64,000 bases of DNA from Streptomyces sp. XM4193 (GTDB lineage: Bacteria; Actinomycetota; Actinomycetes; Streptomycetales; Streptomycetaceae). The stretch is from the NCBI RefSeq assembly GCF_023072595.1, contig NZ_JALLGK010000001.1, forward strand, positions 682,001 through 746,000, read 5' to 3'. The translations under genes and the position numbers were made by a program. Shown here piece after piece: positions 7,949 through 15,806 of the stretch (its first letter is position 1; each line of letters begins with the position of its first letter). The notes beneath the pieces were generated by a model. The model saw only the letters and a program-made list of their open reading frames with translations. It did no database searches and was not told where the DNA came from.

Positions 7949-8413
7949 CCGCCCCACGCTAGGGCCCGCTCCTCGGCGCGGCACGGACTCAAGGGATCCG
8001 GTTCACCACGGAGTGTGCCCGGCTCGGCGTGCTCGTGGCATCTTCCCTGTCCATCCTCCTGGTCACGATGTACCGCCATCGTACGAGCTCCCGGTGCCGG
8101 ACCATCGGGGAAACCTCCTACGGGCCGGGGCCGTGCGACCAGGCCGATCCGGCGTGGACGAAGGCACGGTCGGTCGGCTCCTGCTCGCGCAGCCGCCGTC
8201 CTCCCCCGGCAGTGAACGCGCCGCCATATGTAGGCAGTCCATCGCCCACGACCGGCCGTGCGAGGACATCACGTCGGGAGTACGTGTACCGCTGCTCGGG
8301 GCAGCAGGGGATCCGCGCGGGAGCGAGGAGAGCCGGCGGCCGACGATCCTGGCGGTTCGGTGCTGGCACGTCAGCACCTCAAACCGAGCTCTTCATGCCC
8401 TGTGGAACGCCAC
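7949..8413. other. Intergenic with no gene
   Basis: About 460 nt without coding character. It contains the palindromic motif at about 8361-8378 described for 6282-6586, close to the left boundary of the intact tRNA block. Nothing else is recognised. Confidence 0.5.
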
Positions 8414-8445
8414 AAAAATCCCGGACGGCACGCCGTCCGGGATTT
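8414..8445 (-). terminator. Rho-independent terminator of the intact Glu-Asp-Phe tRNA operon
   Basis: A 14-bp perfect hairpin (8416-8429 with 8432-8445) followed by a T run on the minus strand, 12 nt past the 3' end of tRNA-Phe. Confidence 0.9.
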
Positions 8446-8456
8446 CTTCAATGTGG

Positions 8457-8530
8457 TGGCTGGGGCCGGGATCGAACCGGCGACCTATCGCTTTTCAGGC
8501 GATCGCTCGTACCAACTGAGCTACCCAGCC
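8457..8530 (-). tRNA. tRNA-Phe (GAA), intact copy C
   Basis: A 74-nt cloverleaf with loop CTGAAAA, anticodon GAA, all stems paired (anticodon stem ATCGC/GCGAT) and discriminator A. It is the last gene of the intact Glu-Asp-Phe operon and the reference for the decayed copies at 6077 and 4871. Confidence 0.97.
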
Positions 8531-8556
8531 ACGCAGTTCACCGGGGTGATCTGCAG

Positions 8557-8631
8557 CGGTCCTGACGGGATTTGAACCCGCGGCCTCCACCTTGACAGGG
8601 TGGCGAGCACTCCAAACTGCTCCACAGGACC
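8557..8631 (-). tRNA. tRNA-Asp (GTC), intact copy C
   Basis: 75 nt, loop CTGTCAA (anticodon GTC), stem CCACC/GGTGG, discriminator G. It is the middle gene of the operon and identical to copy B at 6207-6281. Confidence 0.97.
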
Positions 8632-8667
8632 AAGCTTGTGCGTCAACAGTCTCGCACAGGTGATGCG

Positions 8668-8740
8668 TGCCCCCAACGGGATTCGAACCCGTGCTACCGC
8701 CTTGAAAGGGCGGCGTCCTGGGCCACTAGACGATGAGGGC
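8668..8740 (-). tRNA. tRNA-Glu (TTC)
   Basis: 73 nt, loop CTTTCAA (anticodon TTC), anticodon stem CCGCC/GGCGG, discriminator A. It is the first gene of the operon, and its T-arm is where the copy-B duplication breaks off. Confidence 0.97.
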
Positions 8741-8786
8741 TGATGGCCCGCCTGCGCGCTTGTACCGGCGCGTCGGGGACGTGAGA

Positions 8787-8816
8787 AGCATATGGGATAG
8801 CCCTGCGGTTCGCCAA
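8787..8816 (-). promoter_or_regulatory. Promoter of the tRNA-Glu-Asp-Phe operon
   Basis: On the minus strand TTGGCG (8816-8811) and TATGCT (8792-8787) are 18 nt apart, close to the primary sigma consensus, about 46 nt before tRNA-Glu. Confidence 0.6.
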
Positions 8817-8874
8817 AACGGATTGGCGGGCGGGAGGACCGGCCCCCGCCCGGCCCGTGCCAGTGGCGCGGCGG

Positions 8875-10635
8875 TCACTCCTCGGGCCGCGGTGACCTGC
8901 GGTCCTGGTCTGCCGGTGGACGGGCGTCGGAGCCGGACCGGCCCGGCTCCCTCGAACCGGAGTCCGAAGCGGCGGACCCGGAGTCCGAAGTCCCGGACCC
9001 GGAGCGCGAGTCGGAGTCGGAGTCGGAGTCCGAGTCGGAGCCGGAGTCCGGGGCGGAGCTGTCGGAGGGTGTGGTGCTGGGGGAGGGCGACGGGGAGGCG
9101 CCCGGCTCGGTGCCGGGCGGGAGGCGGCGGCTGACCTCCGCGGTGGTCAGGCCGAGACCGCCGAGGGTGATCTCGTCCCACGCCTGGAGGGTCCTGGTCT
9201 CCTGGTCGAGGTAGAGGACCGAGGCGGAGACGTTGTCCGGCTCGTCCTGCTCGACCGCGCGCAGCCCGCTGCCTCCGGTCGAACCCTCGATCATGAGCCG
9301 GGTGCCGCCGTCCAGGGTGCGCTGGCTGCGGTTGTGCGTGTGGCCGGCGAGGACGAGCGGCACCTCGCCGTCGGTCTGTTCGGCCAGTACGGGGTTGTGG
9401 GCGGCGGCGATGTCGACGGGCTTGCCGCGGACCTTCGACGTCCGCAGCGCGGCGGCGAGTCTGCGGCCCGCAGCTTCCTGCTCCTCGTCGCCGCCGGCCT
9501 CGGCGGAACGGTCCGGGGTGAAGGTGGGGTCACCGATGCCGGCGATGCGCAGCCCGGCGACGTCGACCGGCTTGCCGTCGTCGAGCACGTACACGTTGTC
9601 GCGCTTCTCCAAGTAGTCCTGTGTGACGGCCGAGTCGTGGTTGCCGCGGACCCAGACGAAGGGGGCGCCGAGGTCGCTCGCCGCGTCGAGGAAGGCGTTC
9701 TCGGCGGCGGTGCCGTGGTCCATGGTGTCGCCGGTGTCGATGACGGCGTCGATCTCGTACTGCTCCACCAGCGACTCGATGATGCGCCAGGCGGCGGGGT
9801 TGAGGTGGATGTCGGACACGTGCAGTACGCGGGTGGTGTTGGGGTCGGGCTGGTAGGTGGGCAGGGTGGAGGCGGCCTCGTAGAGCTTGGTGACGTTGGT
9901 GACCAGGCGGGCCAACTCCTGCTGGTAGGTGTCGAAGTCGGTGACGATGTTGCGTGCGTCGCCGACCAGGCTGGGGGCGCCGGCGAGCAGGCCGGAGAAC
10001 TTCGGCTCCAGCACCGCCTTCGGGTTCCAGGTGACCGCGGCGGCGGCGCCGGAGGCGGCGAGCAGCGAGAGCGCGAGCCCGCCTGCGAGCAGCGCGCGGC
10101 GCGGCCGGCGGTAGACGACGAGCCCGAGCGCGGTCGCCCCGCAGACCACGGCGGCGGCCGAACGCAGCGCGAGATCGCGGGTGCCGGACTGCACGTCGCG
10201 TGACACCTCGTCCTGGAGGCCGCTGAACTGGCTCGGGTCGGCGACCAGCCGCTCGGCCTTGTCCGGGTCGAGCCGGGTGACGTCCACGTCCAGACGCAGC
10301 GGGGCGTGGTGGCTCTCCAGCGCGAGGGCGCCCAGCGGAGCGATGTTGATCTTGGTGCCGCCGGAGACCGAAGGCCGCAGCGTCATGGTGGTGTCCATCG
10401 GGCCGACCGGCTTGTGCACGTTGCCCACGGTGAGCAGGCCGAGCCACGCGCCGAGCACGGTGACGCCGATCAGTGCGAGGGCGCGGAGCCAGGGGCGCGG
10501 GGCGGGCGCGAGCTCGACGGGTGTCGGGGTGTCGCGAGCGCGTTCGCGGCGGAATGCGGCGAGGGCCGAGCCGGCAGCCCGGCGCAGTGCCGAGAAGCGG
10601 TTGGCACGGGACTGCCGAAGCGGTGCACGGGCCAT
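8875..10635 (-). CDS. Membrane-anchored metallophosphoesterase with Ser/Asp-rich tail
   Basis: A 586-residue calcineurin-like phosphoesterase. A basic N-terminus leads to a membrane segment near residues 50-68 (LRALALIGVTVLGAWLGLL), and two more lie near 157-175 and 182-200. The phosphoesterase domain then carries VSDIHL, DTGDTMDHG, VRGNHDS and LAGHTHN, the expected metal ligands. The last 80 residues are low complexity: a Ser/Pro stretch, then SD and SG repeats (GSDSDSDSDSDSRSGSG) and a charged end. The catalytic domain probably faces outside, but the substrate is unknown. The Ser-Asp tail is unusual for this enzyme class. It stands alone, with a divergent metallopeptidase upstream. Confidence 0.9.
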   Translation of the reverse strand: MARAPLRQSRANRFSALRRAAGSALAAFRRERARDTPTPVELAPAPRPWLRALALIGVTVLGAWLGLLTVGNVHKPVGPMDTTMTLRPSVSGGTKINIAPLGALALESHHAPLRLDVDVTRLDPDKAERLVADPSQFSGLQDEVSRDVQSGTRDLALRSAAAVVCGATALGLVVYRRPRRALLAGGLALSLLAASGAAAAVTWNPKAVLEPKFSGLLAGAPSLVGDARNIVTDFDTYQQELARLVTNVTKLYEAASTLPTYQPDPNTTRVLHVSDIHLNPAAWRIIESLVEQYEIDAVIDTGDTMDHGTAAENAFLDAASDLGAPFVWVRGNHDSAVTQDYLEKRDNVYVLDDGKPVDVAGLRIAGIGDPTFTPDRSAEAGGDEEQEAAGRRLAAALRTSKVRGKPVDIAAAHNPVLAEQTDGEVPLVLAGHTHNRSQRTLDGGTRLMIEGSTGGSGLRAVEQDEPDNVSASVLYLDQETRTLQAWDEITLGGLGLTTAEVSRRLPPGTEPGASPSPSPSTTPSDSSAPDSGSDSDSDSDSDSRSGSGTSDSGSAASDSGSREPGRSGSDARPPADQDRRSPRPEE

Positions 10636-10703
10636 GCCGTCCGATATGCCCAGACCGCGCCCCGGCTATGCGGGCCGGGTGTGCCGTACCCGACAATGGC
10701 CTA

Positions 10704-11066
10704 GTGCTGGAGATCACGCGCGAGGAATTCGAGCAGCTCGTCGCCGAGGCGCTGGACCATGTGCCGCCCGAGCTGACGCGGTTGATGGACAACGTGGCCG
10801 TCTTCGTGGAGGACGAGCCCGATCCGGCCGATCCCGAACTGCTGGGCCTGTACGAGGGCACTCCGCTCACCGAGCGCGGCGAGTGGTACGCCGGAGTGCT
10901 GCCGGACCGCATCTCCATCTACATGGGCCCCACGCTCCGGATGTGCGAACGGGAGGACGGGGGGCGGGAGATGGTCGTCGAGGAGATCGAGATCACCGTG
11001 GTGCACGAGATCGCACATCATTTCGGGATCGACGACGAACGTCTGCACGAGCTGGGCTACGGCTGA
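10704..11066 (+). CDS. Zincin-like metallopeptidase family protein
   Basis: A 120-residue single-domain zincin-like protein with the motif HEIAHHFGIDDERLHELG near its C-terminus, which supplies the HExxH zinc site. It opens VLEITREEFEQLVAEALDHVP, and acidic residues dominate (VEDEPDPADPELLG). The family is widespread in actinobacteria, probably has minimal-gluzincin activity, and has no established substrate. GTG 10704 begins the conserved N-terminal helix; the ribosome site is weak. It is divergent from the metallophosphoesterase gene. Confidence 0.88.
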   Translation: MLEITREEFEQLVAEALDHVPPELTRLMDNVAVFVEDEPDPADPELLGLYEGTPLTERGEWYAGVLPDRISIYMGPTLRMCEREDGGREMVVEEIEITVVHEIAHHFGIDDERLHELGYG

Positions 11067-11552
11067 GCCGCCCGCCGCGGCGTCCGGCGTGCGAGGCGGC
11101 ACCTGTGCGAGTCAGCTCCTGTGCGAGGCGACACCTGTGCGAGGCGGTGAGGGGTGGGGTCGCGGCGGGTCGCGGTCGAGGTGAACCGGCCGTGGGCGGT
11201 GCGGCGTTCGCCGACGGTGTGCGGCCTGACGAGGCCCGCGGGACGCGTGCGGGACGTGCGCGGGCGGGTGGGGCGCGCGGGACGGGTGAGGGCTCGCGGG
11301 GTGCGGGGGATGTCGGTGGACGGAGTGGCGTTGCGCACACCGACGGCCCTGAGCGGACCCCGTGTTTGCATGGGCTGTCGGGGGGTGCGTATGCTGGCAG
11401 ATCGTTTGATCCCATTTGCCCGGCCGCCCCAATTCTGGCGTGCCGTGTGGCGCGTTCCTACTGCTTGGCCGTGGCTGACCGCATCGAGGCGGTCGTGTGC
11501 GAACACGGAAGTCTGTGGCGCGTGCCCGATCTCCGGAAGGTTCGCATTACGC
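11067..11552. other. Long leader region of the DEAD-box helicase gene
   Basis: The left part has three near-identical direct repeats containing cctgtgcga (about 11100-11141). The right part is a 5' leader of about 150 nt following the promoter at 11366-11395. A 41-codon frame (GTG 11447 to stop 11570) runs through it and overlaps the helicase start; see the findings. No other gene is seen. Confidence 0.55.
11366..11395 (+). promoter_or_regulatory. Probable helicase promoter
   Basis: TTGCAT (11366-11371) and TATGCT (11390-11395) with an 18-nt spacer. The -10 hexamer equals that of the tRNA operons in this window. It implies a leader of about 150 nt before ATG 11553. Confidence 0.6.
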
Positions 11553-13637
11553 ATGTCTGTTTTCACCGCTGATTCCGTCCTGCCCGAGGACGAGCAGCTG
11601 CTCGACACCGAGGCCGCAACCGAAGCCGCTCCCGTCGACGAGCCCACCTTCGGCGACCTCGGTCTGCCCGAGTCCATCGTGCGCAAGCTCGCGCAGAACG
11701 GTGTGACCACCCCGTTCCCCATCCAGGCCGCCACCATTCCGGACGCGCTGGCCGGCAAGGACATCCTCGGCCGCGGCCGTACCGGCTCCGGCAAGACCCT
11801 GAGCTTCGGGCTGCCGGCCCTGTCCCGGCTCTCCGGCGGCAGGACCGCCCGCAACCGGCCGCGTGCCGTCATCCTCACGCCCACCCGTGAGCTTGCCATG
11901 CAGGTCTCCGACGCGCTCCAGCCCTACGGCGACGTGCTCGGCCTGAAGCTGAAGGTCGTCTGCGGCGGCACCTCGATGGGCAACCAGATCTCCGCGCTGG
12001 AGCGGGGGGTCGACGTTCTCGTCGCCACCCCGGGCCGGCTGCGCGACCTCATCAACCGCCGCGCCTGCTCGCTGGACGACGTCGAGGTGGCCGTTCTCGA
12101 CGAGGCCGACCAGATGGCCGACCTGGGCTTCCTGCCCGAGGTCACCGAGCTGCTCGACCTGGTTCCGGCCGGCGGCCAGCGGATGCTGTTCTCCGCGACG
12201 CTGGAGAACGAGATCGACACCCTCGTCAAGCGCTACCTGGTCGACCCCGTCAGCCACGAGGTGGACGCGGCGCAGGGTGCGGTCAGCACCATGAGCCACC
12301 ACATCCTGATCGTGAAGCCGCGGGACAAGGCGCCGGTCACCAACGCCATCGCCGCGCGCGACGGCCGCACCATCGTCTTCGTCCGGACCCAGCTGGGCGC
12401 CGACCGCGTCGCCGAGCAGCTGCGCGAGGCCGGTGTGAAGGCCGACGCGCTGCACGGCGGCATGACGCAGGGCGCGCGCACCCGGACGCTGGCGGACTTC
12501 AAGGACGGCCACGTCAACGCGCTGGTCGCCACCGACGTCGCGGCGCGCGGCATCCACGTCGACGGCATCGACCTGGTGCTGAACGTCGACCCGGCCGGCG
12601 ACCACAAGGACTATCTGCACCGTTCGGGCCGTACGGCGCGTGCGGGGCAGTCCGGCACCGTAGTCTCGCTCGCGCTGCCGCACCAGCGCCGGCAGATCTT
12701 CCGGCTGATGGAGGACGCCGGTGTGGACGCCGGGCGTCACATCATCGGCCGCGGAGACCTCTTCGAGGACGACGTCGTCAAGATCACCGGTGCGCGTTCG
12801 CTCACCGAGGTGCAGGCCGAGGCGGCGGCCGGTACCGCCCGTCAGGCCGAGCGCGAGGTGTCCGCGCTGACCAGGAAGCTGGAGCGGACCCGTCGCCGCG
12901 CCGACGAACTGCGCAACGAGGCCGACCAGTTGATCGGCCGAGCTGCGCGCGAGCGCGGCGAGGACCCGGACGAGGCGATCGCACACGCCGCCGAGGAGCG
13001 TGCCGAGGCCGCCGCGCAGGAGGAGGCCGAGGCCGCCATCCGCGAGGCCAAGGAGGCCGCCCGGGTGGAGAAGGAGCGCCGCGCCGAGGAGCGCAAGCGT
13101 GACGGCGGCGGCAGCGGCGGTGGCAACCGTCCGTTCCGTCGCGACGACCGCGGTGGCGACCGCGGCGGGTTCCGCCGGGACGACCGCGGCGGAGACCGTG
13201 GCGGCTTCCGCGGCGGCGACCGTGACCGCGGGGGCAACCGCGGCTCGTACGAACGCCGTGACGGCGACCGCGAGTTCCGTGGCGGCGACCGCGGTGGCGA
13301 CCGTGGCGGCTTCCGCGGCGGCGAGCGCCGGGAACGCCGCGAGGGCGGCGAGTTCCGCGGCGGCGAGCAGCGCGGCGGCGAGCAGCGCGGCGGTTTCCGC
13401 CGTGAGGGCGGCGGCGACCGCGAGTTCCGCGGCGGACGCGAGGGCTTCCGTCGCGACCGCGACCGGGCCGACCGTCCGTTCAACCGCGGCGAGCGCCGTG
13501 ACGACCGTCGCCCGTACGGCCGTCGGGACGACCACCGCGGCGGCGCCCCCGCCGCCGGAGCGCGTCACCACGAGCGTTCCTTCGACGGCGCCGGCGACCG
13601 TCGCAGCGACAAGCCGCGCTGGAAGCGCAACGGCTGA
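11553..13637 (+). CDS. DEAD-box ATP-dependent RNA helicase with RGG-like C-terminal tail
   Basis: A 694-residue DEAD-box helicase that remodels RNA using ATP. The core occupies about residues 30-400: Q motif region (FGDLGLPESIVRKL), Walker A GRTGSGKT, PTRELAMQ, VLDEADQMADLG, SATLENEID, RTAR and HRSGRTARAGQSG. A coiled, Arg/Glu-rich linker (AEREVSALTRKLERTRRRADEL) follows. The tail, about 200 residues, is made of GG-R-F and RDDRGGDRGG repeats that should bind RNA without specificity. ATG 11553 lies 12 nt after GGAAGG. Domain order fits the cold-shock/ribosome-assembly helicases of actinobacteria. A strong terminator follows. Confidence 0.95.
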   Translation: MSVFTADSVLPEDEQLLDTEAATEAAPVDEPTFGDLGLPESIVRKLAQNGVTTPFPIQAATIPDALAGKDILGRGRTGSGKTLSFGLPALSRLSGGRTARNRPRAVILTPTRELAMQVSDALQPYGDVLGLKLKVVCGGTSMGNQISALERGVDVLVATPGRLRDLINRRACSLDDVEVAVLDEADQMADLGFLPEVTELLDLVPAGGQRMLFSATLENEIDTLVKRYLVDPVSHEVDAAQGAVSTMSHHILIVKPRDKAPVTNAIAARDGRTIVFVRTQLGADRVAEQLREAGVKADALHGGMTQGARTRTLADFKDGHVNALVATDVAARGIHVDGIDLVLNVDPAGDHKDYLHRSGRTARAGQSGTVVSLALPHQRRQIFRLMEDAGVDAGRHIIGRGDLFEDDVVKITGARSLTEVQAEAAAGTARQAEREVSALTRKLERTRRRADELRNEADQLIGRAARERGEDPDEAIAHAAEERAEAAAQEEAEAAIREAKEAARVEKERRAEERKRDGGGSGGGNRPFRRDDRGGDRGGFRRDDRGGDRGGFRGGDRDRGGNRGSYERRDGDREFRGGDRGGDRGGFRGGERRERREGGEFRGGEQRGGEQRGGFRREGGGDREFRGGREGFRRDRDRADRPFNRGERRDDRRPYGRRDDHRGGAPAAGARHHERSFDGAGDRRSDKPRWKRNG

Positions 13638-14031
13638 CGTTCCGCGGGCCGACCGCGCCGGGCCTCGCCGGGTGCGCGAAACCCCTGCGGCGGCGGCCTG
13701 TTGAGGCTGCCGAGGAGCTGTGAGACGGCCCTCTCTCCTTCGGGAGAGGGGGCCGTTTTCGTTGTGTGTGACGTGCCGGACGAGGGGCGCGGTCGCGTGC
13801 GCGGGCGGGGCGTGCGGGTAGGCGCGCGGGGCGGTGTGGGCGACGGGGTGCGCGCCGTCACCCGGCGCGGCGGCGCGCCCGGTGGTGCGCGGGGTGGTGC
13901 GGTACGGGGCGGGGTGCCGGTGCGGTTCGCACGGGGCGGCGACGGGGCTCCGTCGGGCGGCGGGCGGCGTACCGCTCGTTCCACGCCTGCCTCCTGCGGC
14001 AATGCCTTCGAACGTGGAGCGCCCGGCCGGT
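13638..14031. other. Intergenic between helicase and tRNA-Lys
   Basis: After the helicase terminator there are about 270 nt of G-rich sequence with short GCGGGGCG-like repeats and no coding bias, then the tRNA-Lys promoter. No gene is seen. Confidence 0.5.
13725..13760 (+). terminator. Rho-independent terminator after the helicase gene
   Basis: A GGCCCTCTCTCC stem pairing through a TTCG loop with GGAGAGGGGGCC, followed by GTTTTC. A textbook terminator. Confidence 0.9.
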
Positions 14032-14037
14032 TATGCT
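14032..14037 (+). promoter_or_regulatory. Probable -10 element of tRNA-Lys
   Basis: TATGCT 8 nt before the mature 5' end of tRNA-Lys, the same hexamer as in the other two promoters called here. The -35 is poor. Confidence 0.5.
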
Positions 14038-14045
14038 TCTCGGGC

Positions 14046-14118
14046 GGGCCGTTAGCTCAATTGGCAGAGCAGTGGACTTTTAATCCATTGGTTGTGGGTT
14101 CGAGTCCCACACGGCCTA
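14046..14118 (+). tRNA. tRNA-Lys (TTT)
   Basis: 73 nt, anticodon loop CTTTTAA (TTT), acceptor GGGCCGT/ACGGCCT with a terminal G-U pair, T-arm GTGGG-TTCGAGT-CCCAC. It is followed by a terminator and by a degraded coding remnant, so this 3' end may once have been an integration site. Confidence 0.97.
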
Positions 14119-14139
14119 CCGCGCTCCCGTCTGGGAGTC

Positions 14140-14170
14140 GTCCACCCCGGTCGCATCGACCGGGGTGGAC
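14140..14170 (+). terminator. Terminator hairpin after tRNA-Lys
   Basis: A perfect 14-bp stem (14140-14153 with 14157-14170) with loop CAT, 21 nt after the tRNA. There is no long T run. Confidence 0.75.
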
Positions 14171-14370
14171 TTACCAGCCAAATTGCCTGTCGGCGGAGCC
14201 GTTGCGTAGCCAGTGGTCCCACGTCTCGGCCTCGGCACGGCTGCACGGCTCCTGCCGGTCGTTCTGCCAGGGACTCTTCGTACTCCTGGAACAGCCCCGT
14301 GTGCGTGTCCGAGGTCAACGCGGTGGTTCCGTCACGCAGCTTCACTTTCGTGTCATGGATGCACTGCCAC
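14171..14370 (-). pseudogene. Possible degraded ORF next to tRNA-Lys
   Basis: On the minus strand one frame reads HDTKVKLRDGTTALTSDTHT then GLFQEYEES. A different frame continues PWQNDRQEPCSRAEAETWD then HWLRNGSADRQFGW and ends in TAA at 14171. Both stretches have plausible protein composition, and together they look like a frameshifted remnant. The family is unknown. The position just after a tRNA 3' end fits a decayed integrated element. The rest of 14371-14471 shows nothing. Confidence 0.3.
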
Positions 14371-14471
14371 CGGTGACGGTGGTGCGAGCGCAGGCCAGGG
14401 CGTAACCACCAGGTAGGGAACAGAGCTCCCATCGCCTCAGAGCGGTGGGGGCTCTTTGTCGTTCGCAGTAG

Positions 14472-14966
14472 TTAGGAGACATAGGGGGCTGCGCCGCTCA
14501 GCCCATGGCGGATTCGCGCCATCAGTGCGGGGTGGATCGGATAGCTGCCCAGCTCTTCGGGCGCCACCCACCGAACCTCGGCCGCCTCGTCGGGCTCCGG
14601 TGTGATCTGCCCGCCCACGACTCGGGCGCGCAGACAGATGTTGATGGGCTGCCGGACCTCGTCCACCTTGTCGCCGTGCATGTACACGATGACGTGATCC
14701 GGAGTGCTGAACACCCCCACGAGTCCAATCACTTCGACGTCGAGCCCTGTCTCTTCGCGGCACTCGCGGACGCCACCCTCGCCGACGGTCTCGCCCTTCT
14801 TCACGCCTCCAGTGGGGATGGTCCACAGGTCGTTGTCGACGCGCTTCAGCAGAAGAACGCGTCCCTCTACGTCCTGCACGAAGGTGCTGGCGCTGGTCTT
14901 CCGGCTGGTCGGCTTGGGGGCATCCGGGTCCTGCCAGTGGTCAATCCTGCGGGTCGCCTGGCCCAT
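14472..14966 (-). CDS. NUDIX hydrolase
   Basis: A 164-residue NUDIX protein, a pyrophosphohydrolase acting on X-linked nucleoside diphosphates; the substrate is not predictable. The full NUDIX box is visible: GGVKKGETVGEGGVREC then REETGLDV, matching Gx5Ex7REUxEExGU. A QDVEGRVLLLKRVDNDLWTIPT strand pattern precedes it, and a C-terminal ALMARIRHGLS helix ends it. ATG 14966 lies inside the 3' end of the upstream XRE gene (26-nt overlap), so the two are translationally coupled and the hydrolase depends on the regulator's mRNA. The pairing suggests the regulator senses, or the enzyme cleans up, a common nucleotide-like signal; that is inference. Confidence 0.92.
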   Translation of the reverse strand: MGQATRRIDHWQDPDAPKPTSRKTSASTFVQDVEGRVLLLKRVDNDLWTIPTGGVKKGETVGEGGVRECREETGLDVEVIGLVGVFSTPDHVIVYMHGDKVDEVRQPINICLRARVVGGQITPEPDEAAEVRWVAPEELGSYPIHPALMARIRHGLSGAAPYVS

Positions 14967-15705
14967 TGGTCCTCCCGAAGACGTCGTCTGCTGATCTAGC
15001 GGATGCCCATACCCGTTCGTAGCTCTCGGAGTAGGTGTTGAAGTAGGCGCCGTCGATTCGGCGGATGTGCATGGTCGGGGTGAACGCGGCCAGGACTCCG
15101 TAGGCATGGACGTTGACGACCATGTCGTCGTCGAAGCGGTAGATCGAGTTGTACAGCGGGGTGTCGTGCAGACGAATCTCCACCTGCTCGGGCATGCGCT
15201 CACCGTAGTAAGCAAGGACAGCAGCGACCCGACCCGCGACCCCACCGCCGATGCGGTATTCCTCGTCCCGCGCGGCGAGTTGGGCGCCGTCGGGGTCACC
15301 GATGAGCAGCCGAACCCGAGTTCCAGCTCGAGCCTTGGCTGCGAGCATGGGTAGCCAATCAGGGTGCTCTTCGGTGAGGAACAGCCCAGCGAACGCGAGG
15401 AGGTCGACGTTCCGTTCGGCGCCTCGAAGAAGTTCGATCCACAGATCGCGAGGCACATCGCCTCTGCGTGGATAGGTTGCGACCAGCTCTGCACCGGTTA
15501 GGGACGCCAGGTTGGACTCCGAGGGCCACAGGTACGACTCGTCCACCTGTAAAGCCGCAGCGACGCGGTATCGGGTGCGTGGGTAGGGCACTGCGCCTCC
15601 AAGCCAGCGCTCCACGCTCTTGGTCGAGACCTCTGCCGCCGTAGCGAGAGTTCCCACATCGTGCCCGGCGCGGTGCATCGCGCGACGAAGACGTTCGTTC
15701 ACCAT
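14941..15705 (-). CDS. XRE-type regulator fused to a phospholipase-D-like domain
   Basis: A 254-residue protein. Residues 1-60 form an XRE helix-turn-helix (LRRAMHRAGHDVGTLATAAE, then VSTKSVERWLGG). The rest resembles the PLD-like C-terminal domain seen in many actinobacterial regulators (VDLLAFAGLFLTEEHPDW, ARAGTRVRLLIGDPDG, EIRLHDTPLYNSIYRFDDD). No complete HKD motif is visible, so the domain probably binds a ligand rather than hydrolysing phospholipid. ATG 15705 fits the start of the HTH; an in-frame upstream start at 15744 adds only non-conserved residues. It is co-transcribed with the NUDIX gene and divergent from the 15807 operon, with two GACGTC palindromes between them. Confidence 0.85.
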   Translation of the reverse strand: MVNERLRRAMHRAGHDVGTLATAAEVSTKSVERWLGGAVPYPRTRYRVAAALQVDESYLWPSESNLASLTGAELVATYPRRGDVPRDLWIELLRGAERNVDLLAFAGLFLTEEHPDWLPMLAAKARAGTRVRLLIGDPDGAQLAARDEEYRIGGGVAGRVAAVLAYYGERMPEQVEIRLHDTPLYNSIYRFDDDMVVNVHAYGVLAAFTPTMHIRRIDGAYFNTYSESYERVWASARSADDVFGRTNGPGDPQD

Positions 15706-15726
15706 CTCAGCAGAATGACAGCTACC

Positions 15727-15760
15727 GACGTCTGGCGGCACCAAGATGTCGGCAGACGTC
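15727..15760. promoter_or_regulatory. Candidate operator in the divergent XRE/15807 region
   Basis: Two copies of the palindrome GACGTC, arranged as a 7-bp inverted repeat GACGTCT/AGACGTC with a 20-nt spacer. They sit in the 101-nt divergent promoter, where the XRE regulator would be expected to bind. Confidence 0.4.
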
Positions 15761-15806
15761 TCGCAGTGTCGGTGCGCTGTCTGTAGTCAAGGAACAGCAT
15801 TGAGTT

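Noticed and set aside
8457..8740. Integrase gene near the tRNA operon
   Set aside because: I looked on both strands from 3.5 to 8.8 kb for tyrosine- or serine-recombinase motifs and saw none.
11547..13571. Long minus-strand frame opposite the DEAD-box helicase
   Set aside because: Ala/Val-rich mirror of the RGG-repeat tail; no family resemblance, and the + strand gene is certain.
14941..15705. XRE/PLD protein called as an active phospholipase D nuclease
   Set aside because: No HxKxxxxD motif is visible, so only a PLD-like fold is suggested.
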